Shown: positions 25,055 through 34,419 of the stretch, piece after piece
Position numbering within the stretch: the stretch's first letter is position 1
Layout: every line of letters begins with the position of its first letter
Source: Caulobacter segnis
Lineage (GTDB): Bacteria > Pseudomonadota > Alphaproteobacteria > Caulobacterales > Caulobacteraceae
DNA length: 64,000 nt
Reading direction: 5' to 3'
Assembly (NCBI RefSeq): GCF_029543125.1
Contig: NZ_JARQWW010000005.1
Coordinates: 372,001-436,000, forward strand
Notes under the pieces: model-generated
Database searches by the model: none
The model's input: only the letters and a program-made list of their open reading frames with translations
Told to the model about the DNA's origin: nothing
Translations under genes and position numbers: made by a program

Positions 25055-26029
25055 TCAGGTTTTGGCGAGCCTGCGCGCACCCTCGATCAACGGCTTTTCG
25101 ACGCATTGGTGGCAGATGAGGCCGCACAATGCCGCGACAAGCAGCATCGCCGGGATGAAAATCCACGGCAGCCCGGGCCAGATGAGTCGCGCCACCAGCG
25201 GGGCGACCAGGATGTGGGTCAGGTAGATCGAATAGGACGCGTCCCCCATCCGCTGCAGGATCGGCAGGCGGAAGATGCGGGCCTCCTCGAAGCTCAGCGC
25301 CGCCGTCACGATCAACACCGCCGGGACGCCCCAGGTGATCGGCCGCCAGTTGCCGGGCACAAAGGCCGCGAAATGCTGGATCGCCAGGATGACGAAGGCG
25401 ACCGCCAGCATGACGACGGCCATCCCCCTTCCCGGCAGGTCGCCCGACCTCCAGGCGCGGGCCAGCGCCATGCCGGCCACGAACTCCATCAGCATCGGAT
25501 TGGCCAGGACCAGATAGGCCGGGGGAAACGCCGCGCCGAACACGCAGACCACCGCCAGGGCCATGGTCACAAACTTCAGCCGCCCATCCGGCGCGAACAC
25601 CAGGGCCGCCGCGAAGGTCAGATAGAACAGCGCCTCGTAGTGCAGGCTCCACCCCGGCGGGATCAGCGGGAACGGCCAGCCGTCCGGATCCACATGCGGG
25701 ATGAAGGCCAGCGACAGGCCAAGATGTCCCCAGTCCGGGATGATCCGGGGGATCGCTCCCCGCCAGAAGAAGGCGATGCCGAACGCCAGCAGGCTGAGCG
25801 CCCAGTACAGAGGGACCACCCGCGTGATCCGCCGAAGTATGAAGGGGCCGGGCTCCTGGCGCCGATCCGCCGCCATGGCCTCCATGATGAAGCCGCTGAT
25901 GACGAAGAAGACGTCGACCCCCGCAGCCCCGATCTCGAAATCCAGCCGGCTCCATTGCGCCGCGTGGAACGCCGCCACCGAGAGCGCGGCAAGCCCCCGC
26001 AGGGACTGGATGGAATACAGCGTCCGCAA
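25055..26029 (-). CDS. Acyltransferase 3 family membrane protein
   Basis: A 324-residue membrane protein of the OafA/NodX acyltransferase type with about ten helices. It has the family opening SIQSLRGLAALSVAAFHAAQ with the essential histidine, then GVDVFFVISGFIM and RRITRVVPLYW. These enzymes acetylate surface polysaccharides or other envelope glycans. The start is TTG 26029, one base after the stop of the LysE gene, which implies translational coupling. The start codon is weak, but the protein match begins right there. Confidence 0.85.
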   Translation of the reverse strand: MRTLYSIQSLRGLAALSVAAFHAAQWSRLDFEIGAAGVDVFFVISGFIMEAMAADRRQEPGPFILRRITRVVPLYWALSLLAFGIAFFWRGAIPRIIPDWGHLGLSLAFIPHVDPDGWPFPLIPPGWSLHYEALFYLTFAAALVFAPDGRLKFVTMALAVVCVFGAAFPPAYLVLANPMLMEFVAGMALARAWRSGDLPGRGMAVVMLAVAFVILAIQHFAAFVPGNWRPITWGVPAVLIVTAALSFEEARIFRLPILQRMGDASYSIYLTHILVAPLVARLIWPGLPWIFIPAMLLVAALCGLICHQCVEKPLIEGARRLAKT

Positions 26030-26030
26030 G

Positions 26031-26660
26031 TCAGCGCCGGTCGAACGCCAAGCGCGCGGCGAAGGCGATGAACACCGCGCCGGTCAGCCGATCCAAGGTC
26101 GCCACCACCGCCGGCTTGCGCAGCGCCTTAGCCAAGGGGCGCGTCGCGGCGATCAGCCCGACAGCCCAGATCAGACCCAGGATGAAGTGAATGAACGCCA
26201 GGCCGAACATGAACGGCCCCGCCGCCACGCCTTCCGGCGTGAACTGCGGCAGGAGCGAGACGTAGAACACGCCGATCTTGGGATTCAGCAGATTGGTCAG
26301 CAGCCCCCGGCGCATCCAGGTGAAGTCGCCGCCGCCCTTCCCCGCCTCGGCCGCCTGCACCTCGAACACCTTGCGCGGCTTCAACAGCAGCTTCGCGCCC
26401 AGCCACAGAAGATAAGCCGCGCCCGCCCACTTCAGGACGGTGAAGGCCGTCTGCGAGGCGGCCAGCAGCGCGCCTAGCCCAACCGCCACCGCCGCGCCCC
26501 AGATCAGGCAGCCGATCCCGATCCCCAGGCCCGCCAGCATCGCGCGGCGCGGCCCCTCGGCCGCCGCCGTGCGCAGCACCATGGCGGTGTCGAGGCCCGG
26601 CGTCGCGGTCAGAACCGCCGCGGCCGCGGTGAAGGCGAGCAGGGATTGGACGACAGTCAT
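26031..26660 (-). CDS. LysE/RhtB family amino acid exporter
   Basis: A 209-residue inner-membrane protein with six hydrophobic segments. The motif [27 protein letters not shown] and [17 protein letters not shown] identify the LysE family, which exports amino acids such as lysine, threonine or homoserine. ATG 26660 follows GGAGCG. It is divergent from astB and coupled to the acyltransferase downstream; the functional link with the latter is unclear. Confidence 0.88.
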   Translation of the reverse strand: MTVVQSLLAFTAAAAVLTATPGLDTAMVLRTAAAEGPRRAMLAGLGIGIGCLIWGAAVAVGLGALLAASQTAFTVLKWAGAAYLLWLGAKLLLKPRKVFEVQAAEAGKGGGDFTWMRRGLLTNLLNPKIGVFYVSLLPQFTPEGVAAGPFMFGLAFIHFILGLIWAVGLIAATRPLAKALRKPAVVATLDRLTGAVFIAFAARLAFDRR

Positions 26661-26780
26661 GGCGACGCTCCGGCGACGCGCTGTTCTAGCAACGGCCCAC
26701 GGATTCCACACGCCATGAGTGGCGGTCCTCTTCGCCCCGTGTCACAGGTCGGCCACCGACAACAGCCGCAGGAGTCGCCG

Positions 26781-28064
26781 GTGCGCGTCAGCGAGATCAA
26801 TTTCGACGGACTGGTGGGCCCGACGCATAACTATGCGGGCCTGTCCCTGGGCAATGTCGCCTCGCAGGGCAATGCGGGCGAGACGTCCAAGCCTCGCGCC
26901 GCGGCGCTGGAGGGTCTGTCGAAGATGGGCCAGTTGATGGCGCTGGGTCTCGAGCAAGGCTTCCTGCCGCCGCACCATCGTCCCGCCGTCGGCCCGCTGC
27001 GCGCCCTGGGCTTCGCCGGGACGGACGCCCAGATCCTGGCGCAGGCGGCGGCCGAGGATCCGGCCCTGCTGCGCAACGCGAGTTCGGCCTCGGCCATGTG
27101 GGCGGCCAACGCCGCCACGATCATCGCCGCGCCGGACAGCGGCGACGGCCGCACGCACCTGGCGGTCGCCAACCTGTCCACCATGCTCCACCGCAGTTTC
27201 GAGCATGAGGAGACCTATCGAAACCTGCGCGCCATCTTTCACGACGAGACGCATTTCGCGGTCCATCGCGCCCTGCCCGGCGGCGCGCATTTCAGCGACG
27301 AGGGCGCGGCGAACCATATGCGCCTGGCCGCCGACCACAGCGCGCGGGGCGTCAACGTCTTCGTCCATGGCGGCGAGGCGCGCGGCGGCCGCTATCCGGA
27401 ACGCCAGCAGAAGCGGGCGAGTGAAGCGGTCGCCCGCCTGGGCGGCCTGAAGGCCGGCGATCCCATGTTCGTGCGCCAGTCGCTGACGGCGGTGGAGGCC
27501 GGCGCCTTCCACAATGACGTGGTGGCCGTGGCTAATGAGCGCGTGCTGCTGGCTCATCCCGACGCCTTCGACGACAAGGGTCTGTTCTTCGACGTGCTGT
27601 CGGCGCGCCTGCCGCAACTGGTCATCGCCGAGGTGGACGTCAGCCTGGAGGCCGCTGTCCGCTCCTATCTGTTCAACAGCCAGCTGGTGACCCTGCCGGA
27701 CGGCGACATGGCCCTGATCCTGCCTGCCGAGGCGGAGGCTGAGAACACCGTCTGGGCCGCTGTGCAGAAGCTGATCGATGGCCCCTCGCCCATCCGCCGC
27801 GCCGTGGTGGTCGATGTGCGCGAAAGCATGCGCAACGGCGGCGGGCCTGCCTGCCTGCGTCTGCGGGTCGCCGTGCCGGACGCCGCCCGCGCCGGCCTGG
27901 ACCAGCGTTTCCTTCTGAACGAGCGCCGAATCGAGGCGCTGTCGGTATTGGTGGAGCGGACTTGGCCGGAGGCGGTCGCCCCCTCCGACCTGCTGCTGCC
28001 AGACCTCTGGCGGGACGCGGCGGCCGCGATGGATGGCCTGCGGGCCACTATCCAGGGTTTCTAG
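26781..28064 (+). CDS. astB: N-succinylarginine dihydrolase
   Basis: A 427-residue enzyme of the arginine succinyltransferase pathway that hydrolyses N2-succinylarginine to succinylornithine, ammonia and CO2. The opening [21 protein letters not shown] is diagnostic. [21 protein letters not shown] carries a catalytic histidine, and [15 protein letters not shown] the catalytic cysteine near the end. GTG 26781 is taken because AGGAG lies seven bases upstream. The other ast genes are absent here; argD further along might serve as the aminotransferase, which is a guess. Confidence 0.93.
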   Translation: MRVSEINFDGLVGPTHNYAGLSLGNVASQGNAGETSKPRAAALEGLSKMGQLMALGLEQGFLPPHHRPAVGPLRALGFAGTDAQILAQAAAEDPALLRNASSASAMWAANAATIIAAPDSGDGRTHLAVANLSTMLHRSFEHEETYRNLRAIFHDETHFAVHRALPGGAHFSDEGAANHMRLAADHSARGVNVFVHGGEARGGRYPERQQKRASEAVARLGGLKAGDPMFVRQSLTAVEAGAFHNDVVAVANERVLLAHPDAFDDKGLFFDVLSARLPQLVIAEVDVSLEAAVRSYLFNSQLVTLPDGDMALILPAEAEAENTVWAAVQKLIDGPSPIRRAVVVDVRESMRNGGGPACLRLRVAVPDAARAGLDQRFLLNERRIEALSVLVERTWPEAVAPSDLLLPDLWRDAAAAMDGLRATIQGF

Positions 28065-28229
28065 CCCCTCCGGCCCCGCCAAACCCTTGACGCACCACGG
28101 TTTGAGATGGAATCGTGACACACGTTAAGGTTAAGCTCGATTACAAACCGGCGCGGCTCAACGCGCTCGCACCCGCACGACGATTTTAGGGGATCGCATG
28201 CGCAGGATCAGCATGACCGCCGGGCGGCC

Positions 28230-28583
28230 GTGTCTTTAGACGCGACCATAAGCCCGGTCGAACGCATCCCGTTCACCGACGCTCTTCCCCTCCTGCAGAT
28301 CATGCAGGTGATCGCGCCGTTCGTCTTCTTGGGCTCCATCCTGGTGATCTGGGCGGTGACGTCGCTGACCCTCGTCTATGGCGGCGGGCAGGACCGTCCG
28401 CCGCTGGGCGTGATCCTCATGCGGCTGATCAAGCCGGGCTGGACGCCGCGGCGTCGGAAGGCCACCGCCCTGCGGCCGGCCCAAAAGACCAAGGAGTATG
28501 TGGTCGAGCCCGTGTCCTTCGGCCGCAAGAAGACCGCCGCCAGCTACAATGCGGGCCTGGCGACCGCCCCCGTCAGGAACTGA
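28230..28583 (+). CDS. Hypothetical single-helix membrane protein
   Basis: A 117-residue protein from GTG 28230 with one clear membrane helix (APFVFLGSILVIWAVTSLTLV, residues about 29-49) followed by a basic cytoplasmic-type tail (GWTPRRRKATALRPAQK). I do not recognise a family. It stands alone between astB and the convergent HD gene, three bases from the latter's stop. The preceding 165-base gap has tandem GTTAAG half-sites at about 28123, which could be weak CtrA contacts. Coding status is likely but not certain. Confidence 0.5.
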   Translation: MSLDATISPVERIPFTDALPLLQIMQVIAPFVFLGSILVIWAVTSLTLVYGGGQDRPPLGVILMRLIKPGWTPRRRKATALRPAQKTKEYVVEPVSFGRKKTAASYNAGLATAPVRN

Positions 28584-28586
28584 GGC

Positions 28587-29186
28587 CTACTCCGCCGCCG
28601 CGCGCAGATAGATCGACCGCTTCGGCGCCGACATCACCCGCTGCAGCATCGGCTCGAACGCCTCCAGCGGCATGGACTTGAACGCCGGATCGAAGGCCGG
28701 CTGATCGTAGATGTGGCAGAACTGGGCGGTCTTCTCGAAGGCCGCATGTCCCCGGAACTGCTCGCGCATGTTCCTGTCCAGGCCCAGGTGGTCGAAGAAG
28801 TAATAGCCTTGGAAGATGGCGTGCTGCGCCACCATCCAGTGGTTATCCTCCGACACAAAGGGCTGGACGATGGCGGCCGCGATGTCCGCGTGATTGCGCG
28901 GCCCCAGGATGTCGCCGATGTCGTGCAGCAGGGCGCAGACCACGTACTCCTCGTCCTGGCCGTCCTGATGCGCCCGCGTGGCGGTCTGCAGGCTGTGCTC
29001 CAGCCGATCGACGGCGAACCCGCCGCAATCGCCCTGCAGCAGCTTGAGATGGGCGATCAGGCGCGTGGGCAGATCACGGCCGAACTCCATGGAGGCGTTG
29101 GCGATAATCGCCCAATCCTCGGCCGTGCCCTCGGTCATGGCGTGGAACTTGGCGCGCGCTTCCTCACCGTGATGTCCGTCCGCCAT
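28587..29186 (-). CDS. HD domain metal-dependent phosphohydrolase-like protein
   Basis: A 199-residue all-helical HD protein. The metal-binding residues appear in RLEHSLQTATRAHQDG (His), CALLHDIGDILG (His-Asp) and MVAQHAIFQGYYFFDHLG. The last block, with YYFFDHLGLDRNMREQFRGH, recalls the PhnZ-like mixed-valence oxygenase/HD branch rather than deoxynucleotidases, but the substrate is unknown. ATG 29186 has GAGGAAG six bases upstream; an upstream ATG at 29201 is less likely. Confidence 0.72.
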   Translation of the reverse strand: MADGHHGEEARAKFHAMTEGTAEDWAIIANASMEFGRDLPTRLIAHLKLLQGDCGGFAVDRLEHSLQTATRAHQDGQDEEYVVCALLHDIGDILGPRNHADIAAAIVQPFVSEDNHWMVAQHAIFQGYYFFDHLGLDRNMREQFRGHAAFEKTAQFCHIYDQPAFDPAFKSMPLEAFEPMLQRVMSAPKRSIYLRAAAE

Positions 29187-29309
29187 GGCCCGCTTCCTCA
29201 TACGGTTGTTTGAAGGAAGGTTGCGCCTGATGATCCAAGGCGTCAACGCGCCTTGCGGCCCGGCTCCGATCCGCTATGTTCCGGCCTCCGTCGGGCGCGC
29301 CCGAACGGC

Positions 29310-29384
29310 GCGGGTGTAGTTCAGAGGTAGAACGTCAGCTTCCCAAGCTGAATGTCAGGGGTTCGATTCCCCTCACCCGCTCCA
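29310..29384 (+). tRNA. tRNA-Gly (anticodon CCC)
   Basis: A complete 75-base cloverleaf: acceptor GCGGGTG/CACCCGC, D stem GTTC/GAAC, anticodon stem TCAGC/GCTGA around TTCCCAA, T stem AGGGG/CCCCT with loop TTCGATT, discriminator T and an encoded CCA. The anticodon CCC reads GGG glycine codons. Confidence 0.97.
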
Positions 29385-29875
29385 ATTTTCCTCTGCATTT
29401 ACAACCCACACCAGTGGAAGCCTCGCAGTGAACTGCGACATTGGTGCGCCGGTCGCCGGCCACCCCTTTCACGCTGGTCAGCTCAGATCCATCGACCCTC
29501 GAAGGGGTGATGTTGGTCGCCTCATAGTCGCCAAGGGTGGCGGAAAGGATCTGTTCGGTTCCTGGCCGCACCTGGCTCGAAACCACGATCTTTCCATCGG
29601 AGGCGCGGCCGATCCCGTCCGTCGCCATGAAGGCGTGAGCCCCATCCCGATCATCCGGGTGACGATCGCTTGCCCGGGGAAACAGACTTCGACTGCGTCA
29701 ACTGCAAAACCCGATCACTTCACATATGACTTCATATATGAAGTCATAATCATAGTGCGTCAAAATCGCAGCTTCGCCGTGGCTTTCGCTATCAAGATAT
29801 CAAGGCGAAACGTCGCCGTTCCCCACGACGGGCAAAGGGTCGCAGAGCACCTGAGGGCTTGGGAATAATCCATCT
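29385..29875. other. 490-base gene-poor gap downstream of tRNA-Gly
   Basis: No convincing gene is present. Part of it (about 29400-29628, minus strand) is open and reads like a protein fragment (NITPSRVDGSELTSVKGVAG), but its only stop lies beyond the tRNA, so it cannot be a normal gene. The right part is more AT-rich than its surroundings and holds a 24-base perfect palindrome at 29725-29748. The 3' end of a tRNA gene is a common integration site; this gap may be the worn remnant of an element, but no att repeat is seen. Confidence 0.5.
29725..29748. promoter_or_regulatory. 24-base perfect palindrome, candidate operator
   Basis: TATGACTTCATA is followed directly by its exact complement TATGAAGTCATA. 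It is AT-rich in a GC-rich region and lies about 130 bases before the histidine kinase start. The form suits a dimeric repressor such as a PadR-, MarR- or antitoxin-type protein; no such gene is adjacent. Confidence 0.5.
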
Positions 29876-32233
29876 GTGCGTGTAGCCTCAAGGCTTGCAT
29901 TGAGGTCCGCCGTGCCGCGCACACTGAAGGATAGCCCCGACAAGAGCGCCAGCGCCGCGAGGCTGGTGCAGTTGGCCGAAGTCCTGGCCGGCGTCGGCCA
30001 CTGGCGGCTCGACTTCCGCACCCAGCGGGTCGAGTGGTCGGATCAGGTCTATCTGATCCATGGCGTCACGCGGGAGACCTTCGATCCCAACATCGACAGT
30101 GCGGTGGAGGCGTACCATCCCGATGACCGCCAGAGGCTTGTCGCGCTGATCGAACAGGCGCAGGCGACGGGGCAAGGCTTCGCCTTCACGCTGCGGCTGC
30201 GCCGCCTGTCGGATGGAGCGGAACGTATCGTCACCAGCCGATCGGCCGTGGAGACCGACGCCGATGGCGCGCCTGTCGCCATCTTCGGCGTCTTCCAGGA
30301 CATCACCGATCAGCAGACCGCTCTGGACCGAGCCGAGAACAGCGAGCGCCGCTATCGCCTGCTGGCCGAGAACGCCACGGACGTCATCGCCATCTACCGG
30401 CCGGACTCGATCTTCACCTACCTGTCGCCCTCGGCCTACACCCTGCTGGGCTATCGGCCGGAGGAGATGATCGGCCGCTCGACCTACACCATCATCGATC
30501 CGCGCGATCAGGCGCGGGTGTCGCGCGAGTTCGCCGCCTACATCAAGGCGGGTCCAAACGCCCCGCCCACACGGATCGAGTATCGCGGCGTCCACAAGGA
30601 CGGCCATTGCATCTGGGTGGAGGCGCACCCCCGCACCCTGTTCGACCAGAACGGCCAGCTCATCGAACTGCACGACGTGGTTCGCGATATCAGCCAACGC
30701 AAGGAGGCCGAGGCGAAGGTCGAGGACAGCGAGCGCCGCTATCGCCTGATCGCCGAGAACGCCACGGATATGATCGTCCGCATGGCCGCTGACGGAACGA
30801 TCCTCTACTGCTCTCCGGCCTGCCGGCAGTTGGGCTTCGAGCCGCACGAACTGATCGGCCGCAACCTGCTGGACGGCCTGCATGAGGATGAGCGCGACAA
30901 GGCGCGCGCCAATCTTGCCGCGCTGTTTTCCGGCGAGCCGGTGGACGCCGCCACCCACCGCCAACACCGCGTCCGCGCCAAGGACGGCCGCTGGGTCTGG
31001 CTGGAAGGCGCCCCGTCCATCGTCCGCGACGACCGGGGCAAGCCGGTCGAGGTGGTCAATGTCCTGCGCGACGTCACCGCCCGCATCCAGATGGAGAGCG
31101 ACCTGCGCCACGCCAAGATTCAGGCGGACGCGGCGGCGGCGGCCAAGGCCGATTTTCTGGCCACCATGAGCCATGAGATCCGCACGCCCCTCACCAGCGT
31201 GATCGGCTTCTCACGCCTGCTGAACGAGATGGATGGGCTGAGCGATTCCGCCCGCCATTTCGCCGGCCGCATCAGCCGCGCCAGCCAGAGCCTGCTGGCC
31301 CTGATCAACGACATACTCGACTATTCGAAGCTCGAGGCCGGACAGGTCGCCATCCACCGGCAACCGACCCACACGCGCACCTTCCTGTCGGACATCCACG
31401 ACATGTTCGCCTCCCAGGCCGCCGCCAAGGGTCTGGAGATGAGCCTGACCGTGGACGACGCCGCGCCGGTCGAAATCAACGTCGATCCGGACCGCCTGCG
31501 CCAGGTGCTGGTCAACCTGATCGGCAATGCGGTGAAGTTCACCGATACGGGCCGGGTCGAGATCGTCGTCGACTGGGAGCCGCAGAGCGAGATCGTCGTC
31601 ATGTCGGTTCGCGACACCGGCGCCGGCATCCCGGAGGACAAACTGGTCAACCTGTTCAAGCGCTTCTCGCAGGTCGACGGCACCTCCACACGCAGGCACG
31701 GCGGCACAGGCCTGGGCCTGGCCATCTGCAAGGGGCTGGTCGAGGCCATGGACGGCAAGATCGGCGTCGACAGCGTGGAGAACGAAGGCTCGCGCTTCTG
31801 GTTCGTCCTGCCCGCCGGTGATGAACTCGCCGCCGGCCCGTCGCCCTCCGACATCCGCTTCGACGCGGACGCCCGCATCCTGGTGGTGGACGATCACGAG
31901 CCGAACCGCGCCTTGGTCCGCGCCCTCCTCCTCCCTTATGGCGTGGCGGTGGACGAGGCGGTGGATGGCGAGATGGCGACCGCCATGGCGGCCACCACCG
32001 CCTATGCGGCCATCATCATGGACATGCACATGCCGACCATGAACGGCCAGCTCGCCGCCCAGGCGATCAAGAAGGGCGGCGAGAGCCAGGGCGCGCCGAT
32101 CCTCGCCTTCTCGGGCGACCGGCGGGTCAAGGCGACCGCCGGCTCGGGCTTTGACGGCAGGCTCGACAAGCCGATCTCCGGCGCGGCCTTGCTGACCGCC
32201 TTGCGCGACGCGCTCGCCAACAAGACTGAATAA
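29876..32233 (+). CDS. Hybrid sensor histidine kinase with three PAS domains and a receiver
   Basis: A 785-residue soluble kinase with no membrane segment. Three PAS/PAC modules (about residues 35-150, 160-285, 285-410) include twin blocks SERRYRLLAENATDVI and SERRYRLIAENATDMI, so two of them arose by duplication. The dimerisation domain has the H-box MSHEIRTPL with His433. The ATPase domain shows NLIGNAVKFT and DTGAGIPE. The C-terminal receiver has Asp716 in IIMDMHMPTMNG and Lys in DKPIS. It senses a cytoplasmic cue and either phosphorelays onward or resets itself through the receiver. No response regulator gene is adjacent. GTG 29876 is the furthest start; a shorter one is possible. Confidence 0.92.
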   Translation: MRVASRLALRSAVPRTLKDSPDKSASAARLVQLAEVLAGVGHWRLDFRTQRVEWSDQVYLIHGVTRETFDPNIDSAVEAYHPDDRQRLVALIEQAQATGQGFAFTLRLRRLSDGAERIVTSRSAVETDADGAPVAIFGVFQDITDQQTALDRAENSERRYRLLAENATDVIAIYRPDSIFTYLSPSAYTLLGYRPEEMIGRSTYTIIDPRDQARVSREFAAYIKAGPNAPPTRIEYRGVHKDGHCIWVEAHPRTLFDQNGQLIELHDVVRDISQRKEAEAKVEDSERRYRLIAENATDMIVRMAADGTILYCSPACRQLGFEPHELIGRNLLDGLHEDERDKARANLAALFSGEPVDAATHRQHRVRAKDGRWVWLEGAPSIVRDDRGKPVEVVNVLRDVTARIQMESDLRHAKIQADAAAAAKADFLATMSHEIRTPLTSVIGFSRLLNEMDGLSDSARHFAGRISRASQSLLALINDILDYSKLEAGQVAIHRQPTHTRTFLSDIHDMFASQAAAKGLEMSLTVDDAAPVEINVDPDRLRQVLVNLIGNAVKFTDTGRVEIVVDWEPQSEIVVMSVRDTGAGIPEDKLVNLFKRFSQVDGTSTRRHGGTGLGLAICKGLVEAMDGKIGVDSVENEGSRFWFVLPAGDELAAGPSPSDIRFDADARILVVDDHEPNRALVRALLLPYGVAVDEAVDGEMATAMAATTAYAAIIMDMHMPTMNGQLAAQAIKKGGESQGAPILAFSGDRRVKATAGSGFDGRLDKPISGAALLTALRDALANKTE

Positions 32234-32239
32234 AAGAAA

Positions 32240-32266
32240 GGGCGGCGCAGGACAGCGCCGCCCTAG
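32240..32266 (-). terminator. Bidirectional hairpin after the histidine kinase
   Basis: AGGGCGGCGC and GCGCCGCCCT form a ten-pair stem around AGGACA. On the minus strand it is followed by TTCTTTTATT, so it would work best for transcripts coming from the DUF3850 gene, and it can also cap the kinase transcript. Confidence 0.65.
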
Positions 32267-32508
32267 TCACGCAGAGGAGATTCTGAAGCCGCTCGTTCAG
32301 GACGAGATGTTCCAGAAAGAACCCCGCCGGATTGGTCAGCCCGCTCCGTCAGGATGTCGAAGGCGCTTCCGCGCCGTCTCGTGATCACCGTGTCAGTCAG
32401 AGAAGCGCCGCCGCGATCACGCGGGCGCGAAGCCTGTCAGGTGACGAATTCCCATGCTCCTCCCGTCGGCTCTTTGTGGGCCGATCGACGAGCATGTTGA
32501 ACTCGACA

Positions 32509-32522
32509 TGACAGCGCTGTCA
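32509..32522. promoter_or_regulatory. Symmetric operator-like site TGACAGCGCTGTCA
   Basis: A perfect 14-base palindrome that shares its arms with the palindrome in front of zwf (24928-24943). It lies in a gap between convergent genes. Confidence 0.45.
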
Positions 32523-32569
32523 AGCATCAGTGAAATCGTCGGCCGAACCGAGCGACCATTGGTGAGATG

Positions 32570-33076
32570 TCAGTGCGCCTTGCCGGCCCGCACCAGTCGC
32601 GCCGCAGCGGCGTGGAAGCGGGCGTCCGCCTCCCCGGCCTCGGCCATGGTCTCGAAACGGACGACCGACGCCTTCAGGGCCACCTGAGCCTCCGCATCGC
32701 GGGCGTAGCCCGCGGCGGTCTGGCGCGCGCCCTCAGCGCGCTGAGCGGCATTGCGGGACTGCTGGTCATGCCACTGGGCCAGGGCCTCGACCGTCAGGGT
32801 CTCGTCAAAGGGCGTGTCGGTGGCGTGCGGCACGCGGCCGAAGCCGATGGCGACCCAGCCGTGGATGAAGCCAAAGCCTTCTTCCGACAGCAGATAGGTG
32901 ATCTGCCGCTCTTCCGTCTGGCCGGTATAGTCGTCGGTGGCGGGGTCGAACTCGCGCAGCACCACGATGTCGCCGAGCTGGAAGCCGCGGTCATTGCGAC
33001 GCATCTCGAACGTCTTGGTCCCGGCCCGGATGGCGGCGAAGTAGTCGGGCCAGCACTTCAGTTCGTGGCGGGTCAT
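32570..33076 (-). CDS. DUF3850 (ASCH/PUA-like) domain protein
   Basis: A 168-residue protein. The first 90 residues match DUF3850 closely: HELKCWPDYFAAIRAGTKTF, EMRRNDRGFQLGDIVVLREF and YTGQTEERQITYLL. This PUA-related fold binds RNA or modified nucleotides in relatives and is often phage-borne. The C-terminal 75 residues are Ala/Gln/Glu-rich and look helical, an extension not part of the domain. ATG 33076 has AGGGAG upstream. Function unknown. Confidence 0.75.
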   Translation of the reverse strand: MTRHELKCWPDYFAAIRAGTKTFEMRRNDRGFQLGDIVVLREFDPATDDYTGQTEERQITYLLSEEGFGFIHGWVAIGFGRVPHATDTPFDETLTVEALAQWHDQQSRNAAQRAEGARQTAAGYARDAEAQVALKASVVRFETMAEAGEADARFHAAAARLVRAGKAH

Positions 33077-33139
33077 ATCGAGGCTCCCTAAAGCGGGGGT
33101 TGCTAGCCCCATTCTCCCCTTCCCGTCACCCCACCGACA

Positions 33140-33173
33140 CAAAAAATCCGCCGGGGCGGAGCTCCGGCGGATC
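33140..33173 (-). terminator. Intrinsic terminator of pstS
   Basis: On the minus strand GATCCGCCGG and CCGGCGGAT form a strong stem around AGCTCCGCC, followed by TTTTTTGTG. It begins about 22 bases after the pstS stop, so pstS is transcribed alone at its 3' end. Confidence 0.9.
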
Positions 33174-33194
33174 GTTTCATCAGCGTGCGGGCCT

Positions 33195-34250
33195 TTAGGC
33201 GGCCGGGGCCTGAGCCTTGATCTGCTCCAGCACCTTGGCCTTCACGTCGGCCGGCAGAGGCACATAGGCCAGGGTCGAGGCGGCGGCGTCGCCCTTGGCG
33301 TAGGCCCATTCGAAGAACTTCAGGACCTGGGCCTTCTTGGCGGCGTCGGTCGGCTGCTTCTGGACCAGGATGAAGGTCGCGCCGGCGATCGGCCAAGCGC
33401 CAGGGGCGTCCTGGTCGATCAGCACGGGAGCGGCCGCCCAGTCGACGCCCGTCGCGGCGGCGGCGAAGCTCTCGGCGGTCGGGTTCAGGAAGGTCGCGCC
33501 GTCCTTGGACTGCAGCTGGGTGTGGGCCAGGTTGTTCTGCTTGGCGAAGGCGTACTCCACATAGCCGATGGAGCCCGGGGTCTGGCGCACGAAGGCCGAG
33601 ACGCCGTCATTACCCTTGCCGCCCTGGCCGGCCGGCCACGACACGGCGTCGCTGGCGCCGACCTTGTCCTTCCAAGCCGGGCTCTTGGCCGACAGGTAGG
33701 TGGTGAACAGGAAGGTGGTGCCCGAGCCGTCGGCGCGGTGAACCACGGTGATCGGCAGGTTCGGGATGGTCACGCCGGCGTTCAGCGCGGCGATGCGCGG
33801 GTCGGACCACTTGGTGATCGTCCCGGCGTAGATGTCGGCCAGGATGGCGCCGGTCAGCTTCAGCTGGCCCGCGGCGACGCCCGGAAGGTTCACGATCGGC
33901 ACGATGCCGCCGATGACGGTGGGGAACTGGAACAGGCCGGCGGCGTCCAGGTCGGCCTGGCTCAGCGGCTTGTCGGTGGCGCCGAAGTCGACCGTCTTGG
34001 CCTTGATCTGCTTGATGCCGCCGCCCGAGCCGATGGCTTGATAGTTGACCGCGATGCCCGTTTCGGCGCGGTGATCTTCCGCCCACTTGGCGTAGAGCGG
34101 GGCCGGGAACGTGGCGCCCGCGCCCGACAGGCCGGCGCCCGAGGCCATGGCGGCCGGCGACTTGCCGGCGTTGTCGGACTTGCCGCAGGCGGCGAGGCTC
34201 GCCGCACCGGCGAACACGGCCAGGGTGAGAAGGATCGACTTGGCGCGCAT
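33195..34250 (-). CDS. pstS: Phosphate ABC transporter substrate-binding lipoprotein PstS
   Basis: A 351-residue high-affinity phosphate-binding protein. It has a lipoprotein signal (LAVFAGAASLAAC, lipobox LAAC with Cys22), then the PstS blocks GAGATFPAPLYAKWAED, AIGSGGGIKQI, VDFGATDKPLS, VVHRADGSGTTFLFTTYL and QTPGSIGYVEYAFA. It acts in the periplasm and hands phosphate to PstCAB, whose genes are not adjacent. A Pho box at 34360-34377 fits control by PhoB under phosphate limitation, and a terminator follows. Confidence 0.94.
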   Translation of the reverse strand: MRAKSILLTLAVFAGAASLAACGKSDNAGKSPAAMASGAGLSGAGATFPAPLYAKWAEDHRAETGIAVNYQAIGSGGGIKQIKAKTVDFGATDKPLSQADLDAAGLFQFPTVIGGIVPIVNLPGVAAGQLKLTGAILADIYAGTITKWSDPRIAALNAGVTIPNLPITVVHRADGSGTTFLFTTYLSAKSPAWKDKVGASDAVSWPAGQGGKGNDGVSAFVRQTPGSIGYVEYAFAKQNNLAHTQLQSKDGATFLNPTAESFAAAATGVDWAAAPVLIDQDAPGAWPIAGATFILVQKQPTDAAKKAQVLKFFEWAYAKGDAAASTLAYVPLPADVKAKVLEQIKAQAPAA

Positions 34251-34359
34251 TGGCGGGAACCTCGTGTGAAGCGCTCTTGGGGTCGCAGGGCGGGAGGCCC
34301 GGACGCTATTGTCTAGCGCCTCAAACCAACCTGCCTCGCGACGTCCCTAGAGAAGTTTC

Positions 34360-34377
34360 ACGACGGTTTCGTGACAG
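34360..34377 (-). promoter_or_regulatory. Pho box upstream of pstS
   Basis: On the minus strand CTGTCAC-GAAA-CCGTCGT matches the two seven-base half-sites and four-base spacer of the PhoB box (CTGTCAY-N4-CTGTCAY) with the first half exact. It lies about 110 bases upstream of the pstS ATG. An additional GTGACA/TGTCAC symmetry overlaps it. Confidence 0.65.
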
Positions 34378-34419
34378 TTGTCACAATCCCCGGCGAGCCG
34401 TCCGCGACCCGCCGTCGCG

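Larger units (their letters stand above)
32234..32569. other. 336-base intergenic region with a hairpin and an operator-like palindrome
   Basis: It holds a GC hairpin at 32240-32266 and a 14-base palindrome at 32509-32522, but no frame that looks coding. It separates the convergent kinase and DUF3850 genes, so the operator-like site has no obvious gene to control. Confidence 0.5.

Noticed and set aside
29335..29628. Open frame on the minus strand across tRNA-Gly
   Set aside because: Its C-terminus (VRGIEPLTFSLGS) is the translated complement of the tRNA, a familiar annotation artefact. Only the upstream part could be an old protein fragment.
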